Assembly: GCA_963556695.1 (NCBI GenBank)
Contig: CAUWAG010000003.1
Coordinates: 868,001-932,000 of the forward strand
DNA: 64,000 bases
Reading direction: 5' to 3'
Source: Anthostomella pinea
Taxonomy: Eukaryota > Ascomycota > Sordariomycetes > Xylariales > Xylariaceae
A program made the position numbers and the translations under genes. Each line of letters opens with the position of its first letter. Within the stretch, counting starts at the first letter, position 1. This document shows positions 54,962-64,000 of the stretch, piece after piece. The notes under the pieces are model-generated. The model was given only the letters and a program-made list of their open reading frames with translations, was not told the origin of the DNA and ran no database searches.

Positions 54962-55626
54962 ACATAGTGCATGTTCTGGCAGGTCCGACATAGTCACGTT
55001 GGAAGGAAGGCGACAGACAGAGCGACGATAGGTCTGACATAATCGCCAATTTAACCACTCATTGGATGTCCATAGTCCGGTTCCCATGTTGCTAAAGGTC
55101 GTGTGATAAATCATTGTTCAATTGCCACGCCTTGCAAGTTATTGTAGGTATCCCGTGGTAAGGAGCTCCTTTCGCCCCGTTGTGCTTTGAGATAGGGTGG
55201 GTGCTAGAAGAGCGACCCGACTTCATGTGCCTAACCCAGCAGGTTAAGAGCTCGTATCGATCATGTAAAATCAATTTAAGCTCTGCCATAACTTCGAGCA
55301 AACTAACAATTTTTCATAACTTATCACTGTATTTTACTCGTTTGTTCCTTCAACTCTAACGGTATTACGTATTATACATTAAATGAACTTATCCCTCCCT
55401 TAGATCCGTTATTACAACATCGTTGTAAGCTTTCGCCCTATCACGTCGAGAAACCTCTGTTCCTTTGCTCTCTACCGTCTTAAGGGGTTGTGTCCAAAAA
55501 TCCCGGTCGAAGTTCGAGTGATTTCTAAGAAACTCTAGGTTCGGTTCACTTCATATTCTAGCACTCTTCACTCCGGGTACCGACGAGCATACAATGAATG
55601 CATATCCTCTTGGAACAGGGAAGTAA
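54962..55626. other. Intergenic
   Basis: No gene. Contains copy B of the dispersed non-coding repeat, listed separately. Confidence 0.4.
55254..55390. repeat. Dispersed non-coding repeat, copy B
   Basis: Counterpart of 23909-24045, in the same orientation, differing mainly by transitions. Blocks in common include TATCGAT, GCCATAAC, GAGCAAA and TTTTT. No ends or coding content were recognised. Confidence 0.5.
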
Positions 55627-56755
55627 TCATATTTCATTGTTGAAAGGCCTAATCCTCAACTTCGTGCAAGCTTTTGCGGCATTCCATTTCTCCACAAGCT
55701 CCAGGTATTGCCTCACCGTCCCCTTCACCGGGTCTTCAAACCCTTGCAACTTCCCAAACACCTCTTCCGTCTCTCTCGAGTCCACCATTACCGGCAGCAT
55801 CTGCCGATTACCTCCCAAGGGAAGCATGCCTTGGGCCACCGCATGTGGAAACTCCCTCTTTACGATTTCTGTCGCTGCGTCAAAATTCCACTGGCATGCT
55901 AAGCGCAAAGTTTGCGTTGCCAGGCACCTTCGTAGCGTCCAGAGATCCCACCAGAACGCGCGCGACGTCCTCGACGCTATACACGGCCGACACCGTCGGC
56001 TCGCATGGAAGTCCCAGCACTACGTTAAGAATGTTATTCGACGTGCTCTCGAGTAGCTGCCCAGGCCTTTCGAATGTTGAGCTCCGGCCAACGACCCAGG
56101 CCGGAAAGACGTTTATGAGCGTGAAAGGTGGAGGCTGCTGCTACTGCGGCTTGACGAGGTCCTCGGCCCACACCGTCGCGTGGATCTTGCCGGCGCGGTA
56201 GGCGACCTTGGGTGACGGGTACGGCGGCTCGGTGAAGTCGGAAAAGCGGCTGTGCGCGGTGTAGGTGTTGTCGGCGTCACCAGAATCAATGTAAACTTGC
56301 ATGGGAATGAGCATGGCGGCACTCGAGGGCAAGACGGCGCGCTTGACCTTGCTGTCTGTGGTCGGGTTGGCGGCGGCTAAGAGAAGATTCTTGTTAGCCT
56401 CGACGATTTGCACGGCGAGCTCAGAAGCGTCCACATGGTCGTGGGGGGGGAGGCGTTGCGATATGGAGAATGGAGTCGACGTCTTTGACGGCGGCGGTAA
56501 ACTCTGGAATTTCGACGAAAGAGAGGGAGGATGTGTAGGGGGCGATGGCAGGGACTGATGTAAGGAAGTTGCTGCGAGAGATGGAGCGGACGGCGGCGCG
56601 GACGCGGTAGCCCGCTTGGAGTGTTTTCAGGAGAGCGAGAGAGCCGACATATCCGTTTGAGCCGGTAACCTAAGACACATTAGCACGAGTTCGCTGGGCC
56701 CTGTAGAATACATAGAAATCATATGGGTGCTCACAAGGACAAGTGGGCTCGTCAT
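55627..56755 (-). pseudogene. Extended SDR (NAD(P)-dependent epimerase/reductase type) pseudogene
   Basis: From ATG 56755 a short first exon (MTSPLVL) is followed by an intron (GTGAGC...CTTAG) and the cofactor motif VTGSNGYVGS. The text continues as an extended SDR of the dihydroflavonol/aldehyde-reductase type (VRAAVRSISR, VDSILHIATPPP, KRAVLPSSAA, SPKVAYRAGKI). Lesions: eight C (plus-strand G8, about 56443-56450) where seven would keep frame; an in-frame TAG after EDLVKPQ (about 56141), just before QQPPPFTLINVFPAWVVGRS; and an extra T near MPVEFD (about 55890). The last 90 codons remain open. The Lys of the YxxxK site is visible as YRAGK. Three lesions argue against sequencing error alone. 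Confidence 0.75.
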
Positions 56756-56913
56756 GATGTACTGATTGTATATAAAATAGCAGCTGCAAAATCAGAGTAC
56801 GAAGTGAGAAGATGACGAAGAAAGCTTTAAGTATTAAGATGAACACGTCTATATCAAGGTGGCACGAACACGTTGACCGTTGGGTGTATAAGTTAAGGGC
56901 GCGCCCTTATCCC

Positions 56914-56933
56914 CAGGGCCCAAATCAATTACA
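56914..56933. repeat. hAT terminal inverted repeat, left
   Basis: Begins CAGGG and shares CAAATCAATTACA with the right end. The 8-bp target duplication CTTATCCC lies immediately outside it. Confidence 0.9.
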
Positions 56934-57161
56934 TTACATCCACGAAGCCACGGATTCGCGTGGATGTAAGGATTTACACCAAATCCACGAAATAGTGGTC
57001 CACTGAAGCCCCAAATGGATGTAATTGATGGTGGATGTACATATTTTTGGTGGTAAAGCTGAATTCCTCATCTGGGATGGCCCTGACACCCCCATATTCG
57101 TACTAAAGCCGTAATATTTGTCCCTTTGCCCGAAAGGGTGTAATAGCCTCTCGTTCAACTG

Positions 57162-59777
57162 CTAGCAGTATTCTTCGTCGTCTGCTTCACGTGTCCTTTC
57201 GCTAACTGCTATCCACGCAGTTGCCCACTTTGCGAGCTCGTCAGAGGACATCCTTTTGACGTAATCAACTTCATCCTTCTCGTCGGGTGACAGCAATACG
57301 GGGTCTAACTCGTGTATAACACCAGCTCGTAACCACGAACGCAGTACCTGGCAGAGACTGATGATTATAGCATCTAGGGCGCCGCGAAGGCTAGTCGTCA
57401 TCCGCCCTGCTGCCGAAAAAACCCTCTCACATTCGGCAGACATCGGTTGAACTGTGAGGATGTCAAGCGCCATTTGTGAGAGACAAGGGTATTGGTGACG
57501 TCGTTCGTGCCAGTAGGCTAAAGGATCGAATATTGCGTTATTCACAGTCTCGTGAGACTGCCAGATCTCGTATTCGTCTCCCAGAGTGGGTGAAATCGGG
57601 GCCGAGCTTGCTTGTTGATGGATGAATTCCTCGAGAGGGTTCAGATCGATTTTACGGCACTTTTGGGCAGGCTCGTCGTCATTAAGGGTGTTCTGTATCT
57701 CGAGATCACGGTATTCGGTATCCCACAGCTCTTGGACCAAATCTTTTGCCTTCTGAATCCATTCGGGCCGATCATTCCATTTCTGTTCGAACCAGTGCCA
57801 TCGGAATCGGTGGTGAAGGGCTATAGCCGCGTAATAGAGGGGGGTCTTGTCGAGCTTCTGATAATATTCGTCTAGCTTCATCCAACCAAGGTTGATGTTA
57901 GCTACGAAGTGTTCACTGTCAGGAAGCTTGTTAGCAGTAATTTTATAACCCTTAAGCTTGCCAAGAAGGAATTCAAATCCAAAGATAACATCCCAGATGT
58001 TACCATACGAACCGGTCCATCCTTTCCGCTTGCGTTGCATGCCATCCCCTTCGAGTAATTTCACGGTGTGTTCATAGTCAGTAAGGATAGCGGCAGTGTG
58101 CTCAAGAACGGTCCAATCGTGATCATTTAGATGATTCTCTTCTTTGAGGATTCGGGGCCGCCTTGCCATGGCCCTGTCACTAACGAGGCCAGTCCTCTTG
58201 GATCTGTGTTGGTCTTCCTATTCCTGATTAAATTGGGCTATCATTCGAGGGAGATACGGGCGAAGCTTGATGAGACGGCGGATCATATATAACTGTGAAA
58301 GCCATCTAGTGTCGTTATCGAGGATGACACACAGTGCCCTGGTGTGAGGAACTGTGAAATCGAGGACATCTTGCCGTTGGACGTCAAGAAGGATGTAATG
58401 CAAGCGGTCAGATCGCCAGATATCAACGACGAGGTTGTGAGCCTTGCCAACAGGGCCTAATCGGTGATACAACGCGTGTTCAGCAACCGAAAGAGATTCG
58501 ACCTTGCTGATCTCTGTTTGGAATGCTTCAACATCAGTACCAAACAATAAGGATTTGGCAGAGAGATTCAACTGATGCCCGAAGCACCGGCCACGCCGTT
58601 TCTTGCCCTCGAAGCCTAGGGCTAGCCCTATCTCGGTTGATGCCGTATCCATATTGGCAGCGTTATCGAGAATAAGAAAGCCGATCTTATGGTCAATACC
58701 AAACATCTTCAAGACTTCGACGATTTGCGTGGCAATATTTTGACCTGTGTGACGAATGGAGACCTCGGGGATGCCGAGAACTAGCTTGCAAGGCTTGTTG
58801 TATTCATCTCTGAAAAAGACGACTACGCCATACAAAGCGCAATGATTACCTGACCGCCAGCCATCAAAGGATACGTGTATCTTGCCAGGTGAAGCCCTCA
58901 ACGCCTCGATGATGGCTCCCTTGTGCCGTTGGAATTCGCGTATGATTTTTTTGCGTAGCCCGGTCGAGGAGATGTGCCCGCTTTGGTCTGTGATACACGG
59001 GTTGAGGTATTCGTGTGCAAGGCGTAATTTGGGATGATTCACAGTAACAAAAGGAAGGTTCTCTTCAACGATCCATTCTATAAGGAGGCGGTGAAAGGTA
59101 TCTCGATCGAAGTTCTTCAGCATGCTATTGGTTATTGCTTGGTCTCGAGGGTTCTCTGGGTTGACGGAGAGATATCGGTGAAGCCGTTGTTGGCTCGTAT
59201 CGTTGATTGTTTCGGCTCGTAATTGTGCCTTGGATCTGGTCTTTTCACCCCCAGGGGCAGAGATCGATTCGACTAGATACAGGTGCTGTATGGCATTCTG
59301 AAGGCCTGCAGATGTGAAAGAATCGGGTACGGGATTGCGGCGAGTGATACAGTATCGGCACACCCATTTGAAGGTCCTACCCTTCTGGATGTCATATCCG
59401 TGATCCCAGGCCCAGGAGTTGAGACCTCGTTTCCACTGAGCCCACGTATAGCCACGAAAACACGCAAAAAGAAAGGCTTCGTCGCCCTGAGAGATGCCGT
59501 GGCGGAGGGATTCTCGTCGAGATGATTGGGGTGCTGGTGAGGGGTTTGCGGACAAAGGGACGTCGTTGGGAGGCTCGGAGCCACCGTGTATCGAGGATTC
59601 AGGTGTACCGGCCATAGTGAAGCGTGCTGAGGGTACTGCTTGCAATTCGAGGCGAAAAAATTGAATGAACAGGTGAGTTCGAGTGGTTGGGTCGTATTCG
59701 AGTGAATCTGAATGATTTGCCTGCTTTGGAGTGGTTTGCGTGGTCTGAATGTTGTTTGTGCCATTTGGTGGCTGCAT
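57162..59777 (-). pseudogene. hAT transposase with a single amber stop
   Basis: One reading frame of about 870 codons on the minus strand is interrupted only by TAG at 58218-58220. The two halves (519 and 335 residues) are in the same frame, with 16 codons between the stop and the next Met. The N-terminal half has a BED-like finger (FKWVCRYC, then NAIQHLYLVE), FVTVNHPKLR, the DNAANMDTAS block and LDNDTRWLSQ. The C-terminal half has the dimerisation region (DPLAYWHERRHQYPCLSQMA, then QPMSAECERVFSAAGRMT). The annotated start may be too far upstream; MAGTPESSIHGG at 59613 is an alternative. The stop would give a protein lacking the dimerisation region, so the copy is probably non-autonomous unless it is read through. 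Confidence 0.9.
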
Positions 59778-59870
59778 TCAGAATTTGCATGCTAGCTAGC
59801 TAGGTGGTTGAAATCATATGTCAATGTTTCTACCAGTGATATAATGCCCAACTCTTGATTAAATACGCAT

Positions 59871-59949
59871 CATCTTGGTATAGTGGTATGGTAGCGCAAA
59901 GTTTGCCTTGCGGAAAAGGCTACGTTCAGATCCTCTAGAAAGCTCGGGA
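59871..59949 (+). pseudogene. tRNA-like (tRNA-Gly-like) sequence inside the hAT element
   Basis: CATCTTGGTATAGTGGTATG strongly resembles the 5' half of tRNA-Gly(GCC), with an A-box-like TGGTATAGTGG. It is followed by CGCAA...TTGCG, which can pair around a loop holding TTTGCC, and by a degraded B-box-like GTTCAGATCC. No good acceptor or T stem forms, so it is a decayed tRNA or a Pol III promoter module. It lies between the transposase start and the right TIR. Confidence 0.45.
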
Positions 59950-59957
59950 TTTTTTTT
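59950..59957 (+). terminator. T8 run, possible Pol III terminator
   Basis: Eight consecutive T follow the tRNA-like sequence directly, as RNA polymerase III terminators do. Significance depends on whether the upstream boxes work. Confidence 0.45.
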
Positions 59958-60133
59958 GTGTAAAAAACGGGGCTCTTAGATTTTTGGACCAATCAGAGCC
60001 CATATTTCATCCACTGTCATACACTCGTCCATTACGTCAATTACACTAAGCCTTGAATGTAATGGATGACCCCTTCAGCTCCAGTGGATGTACGCCAAAG
60101 TGCTCCACTAGCGTGTACACCAGTGGACTAGCG

Positions 60134-60153
60134 TGTAATTGATTTGACCCTTG
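60134..60153. repeat. hAT terminal inverted repeat, right
   Basis: Reads TGTAATTGATTTGACCCTTG on the plus strand, the imperfect complement of the left end. The second CTTATCCC follows at 60154-60161. Confidence 0.9.
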
Positions 60154-60161
60154 CTTATCCC

Positions 60162-62519
60162 CTCAACACAGTAAGCCCTTGTTGAGAACTCAATCCGTCT
60201 AACTTGGCTAGTGTTCCGCCCTCTGCTCCGGTCAGGGATTTCCGCAGATCACAAATTAATGTCTGTCTGTTCCTATCTGCCGTGACAGAAGGGCGTCAAA
60301 ATACTGGAGTATTTTGACGCCCTTCTGGGTGACTGTGTAAGCGTAAGCACAGGCCTAGCACGTCAGCCACCATAAGCTCCACATCACAGGAGAGGGCTGC
60401 GCGTTGAGTGTTGATTACTGCGACTCAAATCATCTATCAATTCTGTTGCACAGCAAGAAGGCCAAAAGGTTGCATATCTGCTGTATTGGTGTTGGTGTTG
60501 TGGAAGGTCTGGAGGTGGTGCGCAGCTGCAGTGGATGTGGGCAATATGCCAACCCAAGTGGGTCACGTGACCACGCAACAAATTCAAACCCTGGCAATCG
60601 TCAATGCTCCCGCCGCGTCTCCATCCACCGAGCAGCTTGGGGCACGTTCTCTGGCGTCTCATTTCGGGGCAACACGACACCCTCATAGGCCCAGATCTCC
60701 GTATCGTCCCAGCCGCCGTCTTCGTCCTCGCAGTAATTTATCATTGTAATACGCTGGCAGCCCGGAATCCCGCCCTGCGATGTGCATTGAGTAAGGTAGT
60801 GGTGCCGGAGGAGCGACCTGGAAAGCCTCTCAAACCCTGCTCAACTTGCTCAAAGAAGCGCTGCACGGAGCTTTGCTCCTAAAATTCGGCTTTGGCGGAG
60901 GACTTCATGTGGTTTCCGTTGGGGGCGGTGGCACTGGAGTGCGAAACTTCCGCAATAGACTCTTAGAAGTACGGGCTAACGGCCTCCGATTTGAGCATGT
61001 CTTCCAGTGCCAGATTGGTTGAGAATGTCACACCGAGCTTATGCCGAAGACTTGTTGAGCCGGCAGGAGCGGCCGCCTCTTCTGTTCGGCGACTGTGCCA
61101 TCTCCGCTGCTTTCAAAATAAAACGTCGATGCAGCTGGTATGAGGTAGAGTTAGAAGCTCGGAAGAGTATGAAAGGCTAGATGAACTATCTAAGCAATTG
61201 CTGATGGTTACTATAAAAAGACAGACAATAATGCCAATCTGGTGCCTTACCGGCGAATTTATATGCTCCCAATTCATATCCTCAATGACAAGTAGGCAAC
61301 AATATTATAGCTCTTGAAATCCCGGTGACTGTGTAGGGGTCATCATTCTATCACTCGTGCTATTTAAGAAGCTGCATCATCGTCTACTGATCTGATATGG
61401 GGGTTTCTAGCGCTGGCAATGGTAGCACCAGCCCAGCCTCCCTGATGATAACCCTTAGCCAGTCAAGTCTAGGAAAGCATCAAGTAGTGCTGGTGGGAAT
61501 AGAACTTAAGTTCACTTTCATATGGCTTGACCGTATCTAGCCTGGGCTGTATGTACTACGCCTGCAGACCTGTACCCTGGGTTGAACCTCATTTCCCTTC
61601 CCGTGATAGTCCTGCAGGGCAATATCGATATTTATAAAGAGTCCAGCGCGGAGGCGCGCTTCTCTTGCCTGTTAATTACAAACAGGGCGCAGCCACTTTA
61701 CAGTCATGCTTTGGAGGCGGCATCTCATGGATAGGGACAAATCCCTTATCTCACAATCACATCACGATAGTTGTTACAAAATGTGGTAGTATCTAACGCA
61801 TGATAACTATCATTCGTTATGAGTATCTGCACTATGAACCCTGGTTCCGAGTATAGGAGCCATTGAGACTGGTCCTTGTCCCCAGAAGAAACCGAAAAAG
61901 CCTCGCGCTCGAGCCCACCACTAGTAAGGAATCCTCGTGGTTCCGATTGTCTCGTCCAGATATCTTTCCACTCGTCCCTGAGGATTGATGTCCAGAAGCA
62001 TGTGGAGCTGGGCTCGCAAATCAGTGATGAGAGCATTTCGTTCACCGAGTGCAGTATCTCGCTCTCCCGTCAGCACTTTTATCGGAGTGCCGGTCTCCTG
62101 GCTGAGATGACTCTCCAATGACAACAGACAGGGAGTTAGTCATGCGTCAGAGACTTGGGTTATCGCCCTGTTGGTGCAGGCAGAAGACTCATCGGGAATA
62201 TTGAGAGAGAAGGGGCGAGAACAACAAATTCGGACTCTGGCTGCAGTGAATCTGTTGGATTAAAGGTACGCCTAGAAGGCACCTTGACAGGTAGACAACG
62301 GAACCTAGTTGTTCCGTCCCGATCCAGCCCCCTCTGGCACAAAACAGCCACGGTCGCACAAGGACACTCTAGACAGACAGAATACACACACAGACTTCAC
62401 TCTGACGATTGGCTCAAATCTGACAGAGTCTCGAAAATGCCGTGGTGGCGATGTCGCAAAAAGACCCATGGCGCCTAGGCACACAGGTCCTGGCCCCAAG
62501 CCACTATAACCCCGTCCCA
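60162..62519. other. Gene-poor right flank of the hAT element
   Basis: No intact gene. On the minus strand at about 60605-60745 a short coherent text (GGWDDTEIWAYEGVVLPRNE) followed by a stop suggests an old coding fragment of unknown family. Another short minus-strand ORF (61921-62124, GERDTALGERNALITDLRAQ) looks helical but has no recognised relatives. Confidence 0.35.
60286..60327. repeat. 42-nt near-perfect palindrome
   Basis: Twenty-base arms (CAGAAGGGCGTCAAAATACT and its exact complement) are separated by only GG. It lies about 125 bp outside the right target duplication of the hAT element, so it is not part of that insertion. Confidence 0.9.
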
Positions 62520-62990
62520 TAATGCATTTTCCTTGTTTGAAAGTAAAAGGTTGTACCGTTAGGATTCAATGATACCACGAGTGTAAACGGCTTAATAGCA
62601 GCAACTTACAAAGCGGTATTTAATGTTTTACGTTATAACCGTTATTTATAAGTAAATGATGTTTTTAACTTAAAAATCTAGATCTTTTAAGGCAGAGTAG
62701 GCCATAAGCGTCGTGCGGTTAATAATGTCTTTTAAGCCGGTAAAAATAATAACGACTCGTTATTAATATTAAAAGAGCCCCCATTATATACCGGTTAAGT
62801 ATAAGGATCGGGTGCCGGTTTTTAATCTTTAAGCCTTATTTAACTTGCTTAAAAATCCATTAATAAAGTATCGATTTTAAATTTTAACCTTTATAACAAA
62901 CGTCGTATAAGGTTTATTAAGCGGTGTAATACTTGTATAAGATCTTGCCAATGACTTTTAAATTTCTTAATAATATTTTCGTATTGCAGT
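62520..62990. other. AT-rich, RIP-like block
   Basis: An abrupt change to AT-rich sequence full of TTAATAA, TTTAAG and TATAAC words with very few C or G runs. It has no open frames. This is the look of a repeat degraded by C-to-T mutation, or of AT-rich spacer. The original element cannot be identified. Confidence 0.5.
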
Positions 62991-63550
62991 TCTACGGTAA
63001 ATTAGCGACGTAAGCGGAGCAGTTTTGACTATCCGCTATTTTTGGCCTTCTGTTTATGAGGGTTAAGGAGGTTGCCACGGTAGTTATCATTGCGCTGCTG
63101 AGGGAAAGTCCGTGGGTATCGAACGCTGTTAGGTGTATGTGTGTTGTCCGGGAAGGGGTGGGCATTGAGCTTGTTGCTCTTCGGACCATAACTGCAGTAC
63201 CGATCTTCAATGTCGCGTGTGACTAGGTTTTGCTAACCGAGTCCACCATATGCTGTGGCTTCAAGCTGCCTGCAAGTTGAAGACCCTCCAAACGAGCGCC
63301 AGGGAGACACTACGTACGCGGGTAAGGGTCGGCCGCTATCTGGGGTAGCATAACGTCCGTTGTAAGTGACTGGAGTAACTTGAACGCTTCCGGCGAACCA
63401 CAATTCTCGATCAATCGTGAAGTTGACTTATCGACGCGGCCAGCTGCGGCTCATCATGGTTGCGACACCATGTGTACTGTGGGAGCTAAGGTGTGTGAGG
63501 TTGAAAAGATGAGATTTGGAAAGAAGGGGGCGAGCCCGTATAAGCAGTGG

Positions 63551-63823
63551 TCAAGTTTCATCTTCAACATAACTGTGCCGGGGTGGAAATGCTTGCGCAT
63601 CCAGGTCAAAAATGAAGGAAAGAATGGCATTCTCTTCGGAAACCGTAAGTTTCAAAGTATTGGGCATGCTATTGTGTCGTGATGGTCGGCCGGCAATTCT
63701 AGCCTTCAAGGTATTATATGGGACATGGAAAGTCTTAAAAAGCTTGCCAATGGTAATATGAGGGGCGTGTCGCTTAGCTTGGACAGCAAGCTGTAAGTCT
63801 GATTCGCTATAAGGCAATGCCAT
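63551..63823 (-). pseudogene. pogo/Fot1-type transposase, N-terminal fragment
   Basis: From ATG 63823 on the minus strand: MALPYSESDLQLAVQAKRHA, then HITIGKLFKTFHVPYNTLKARIAGRPSR, then LTVSEENAILSFIFDLDAQAFPPRHSYVED. This is the psq-type helix-turn-helix followed by the start of the CENP-B-type DNA-binding domain of fungal pogo/Fot1 transposases. It stops after about 90 residues at 63551, so the DDE catalytic domain is absent. The sequence beyond (63000-63550) shows no matching continuation. The flanks on both sides are AT-rich. Confidence 0.75.
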
Positions 63824-63919
63824 TATTGTTGGTTGATCAATTAGGAGCCTTGATTGAAAGGTTAGGTGGCTGGTGAAAAGTTGCCGTTCGCTTGTAATTG
63901 CCGCTCGCTTGTCATCCAC

Positions 63920-64000
63920 GTTAGATCTTTTTAAAAGTAAAAACTAATATTTTTAAGATTTTTAAATGTTATTCAAAAACCAACTATCTATTTATATAAA
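63920..64000. other. AT-rich window end
   Basis: Very AT-rich (AAAACTAATATTTTTAAG and similar). It may be the 5' terminal region of the pogo-type element or a RIP-like block that continues beyond the window. Confidence 0.35.

Larger units (their letters stand above)
56914..60153 (-). mobile_element. hAT-type DNA transposon, near complete
   Basis: A 3,240-bp element with 20-bp imperfect terminal inverted repeats: CAGGGCCCAAATCAATTACA at 56914-56933, and the complement of 60134-60153, which matches at 17 of 20 positions. It is flanked by an 8-bp target duplication CTTATCCC (56906-56913 and 60154-60161). CA..G ends and 8-bp duplications are hallmarks of hAT elements. Subterminal regions at both ends are dense in GGATGTA and its complement TACATCC, likely transposase-binding words. 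It encodes one transposase on the minus strand and carries a tRNA-like unit near its transposase 5' side. Confidence 0.92.

Overview
The window is nuclear DNA of a filamentous ascomycete (Pezizomycotina, probably a Sordariomycete; the species cannot be named from this sequence alone). The evidence is short spliceosomal introns (about 50-160 nt) with GTAAGT-like donors and CTRAC/CTAAC branch sites, a cutinase-type esterase with a GPI-type tail, a HET-domain gene, a Baeyer-Villiger monooxygenase, fungal P450 and SRPK-like kinase relics, and a Tad1-type LINE. It reads as an accessory, transposon-rich compartment: a few intact genes lie between many broken ones.

Layout. 1-2142: 3' part of a Pro/Thr/Gly-rich protein with a PAN-like C-terminal domain. 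4.5-7.1 kb: two members of an RRM-fold family, the first apparently intact and the second decayed. 7.8-12.6 kb: decayed, 5'-truncated LINE. 12.6-16.8 kb: no intact gene. 16.8-20.6 kb: apparently intact Baeyer-Villiger monooxygenase facing a P450 pseudogene. 21.6-23.0 kb: a third RRM-family gene, split by a tRNA-headed SINE whose 3' end resembles the 3' end of the resident LINE. 24-28 kb: an acidic repeat ORF and a broken SRPK-like pseudokinase. 28.3-29.2 kb: complete TATA-binding protein gene. 30.3-31.8 kb: complete ZIP metal transporter. 32.2-34.3 kb: frameshifted repeat-rich protein. 37.5-38.9 kb: GPI-type CE5 esterase. 40.5-51.7 kb: nested retrotransposons, with an open-frame LINE (5.6 kb) inside an older decayed copy, each with its own target-site duplication. 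51.8-55.0 kb: HET-domain gene with internal stops. 55.6-56.8 kb: SDR pseudogene. 56.9-60.2 kb: near-complete hAT DNA transposon with TIRs and an 8-bp duplication, and one amber stop in the transposase. 60.2-64.0 kb: gene-poor, becoming AT-rich, with a pogo/Fot1-type transposase fragment.

How the parts relate. The strongest structural story is a LINE/SINE pair. The window holds three copies of one Tad1-type LINE and one SINE with a tRNA-like head, LINE-like 3' end, simple-repeat tail and 13-bp target duplication. The SINE landed in the first coding exon of an RRM-family gene, and removing it together with one duplicate joins the reading frame again at that point. Many changes in the decayed LINE copies are C-to-T or G-to-A transitions, compatible with repeat-induced point mutation (RIP). 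The open-frame LINE is the natural candidate for the machinery that moved elements here.
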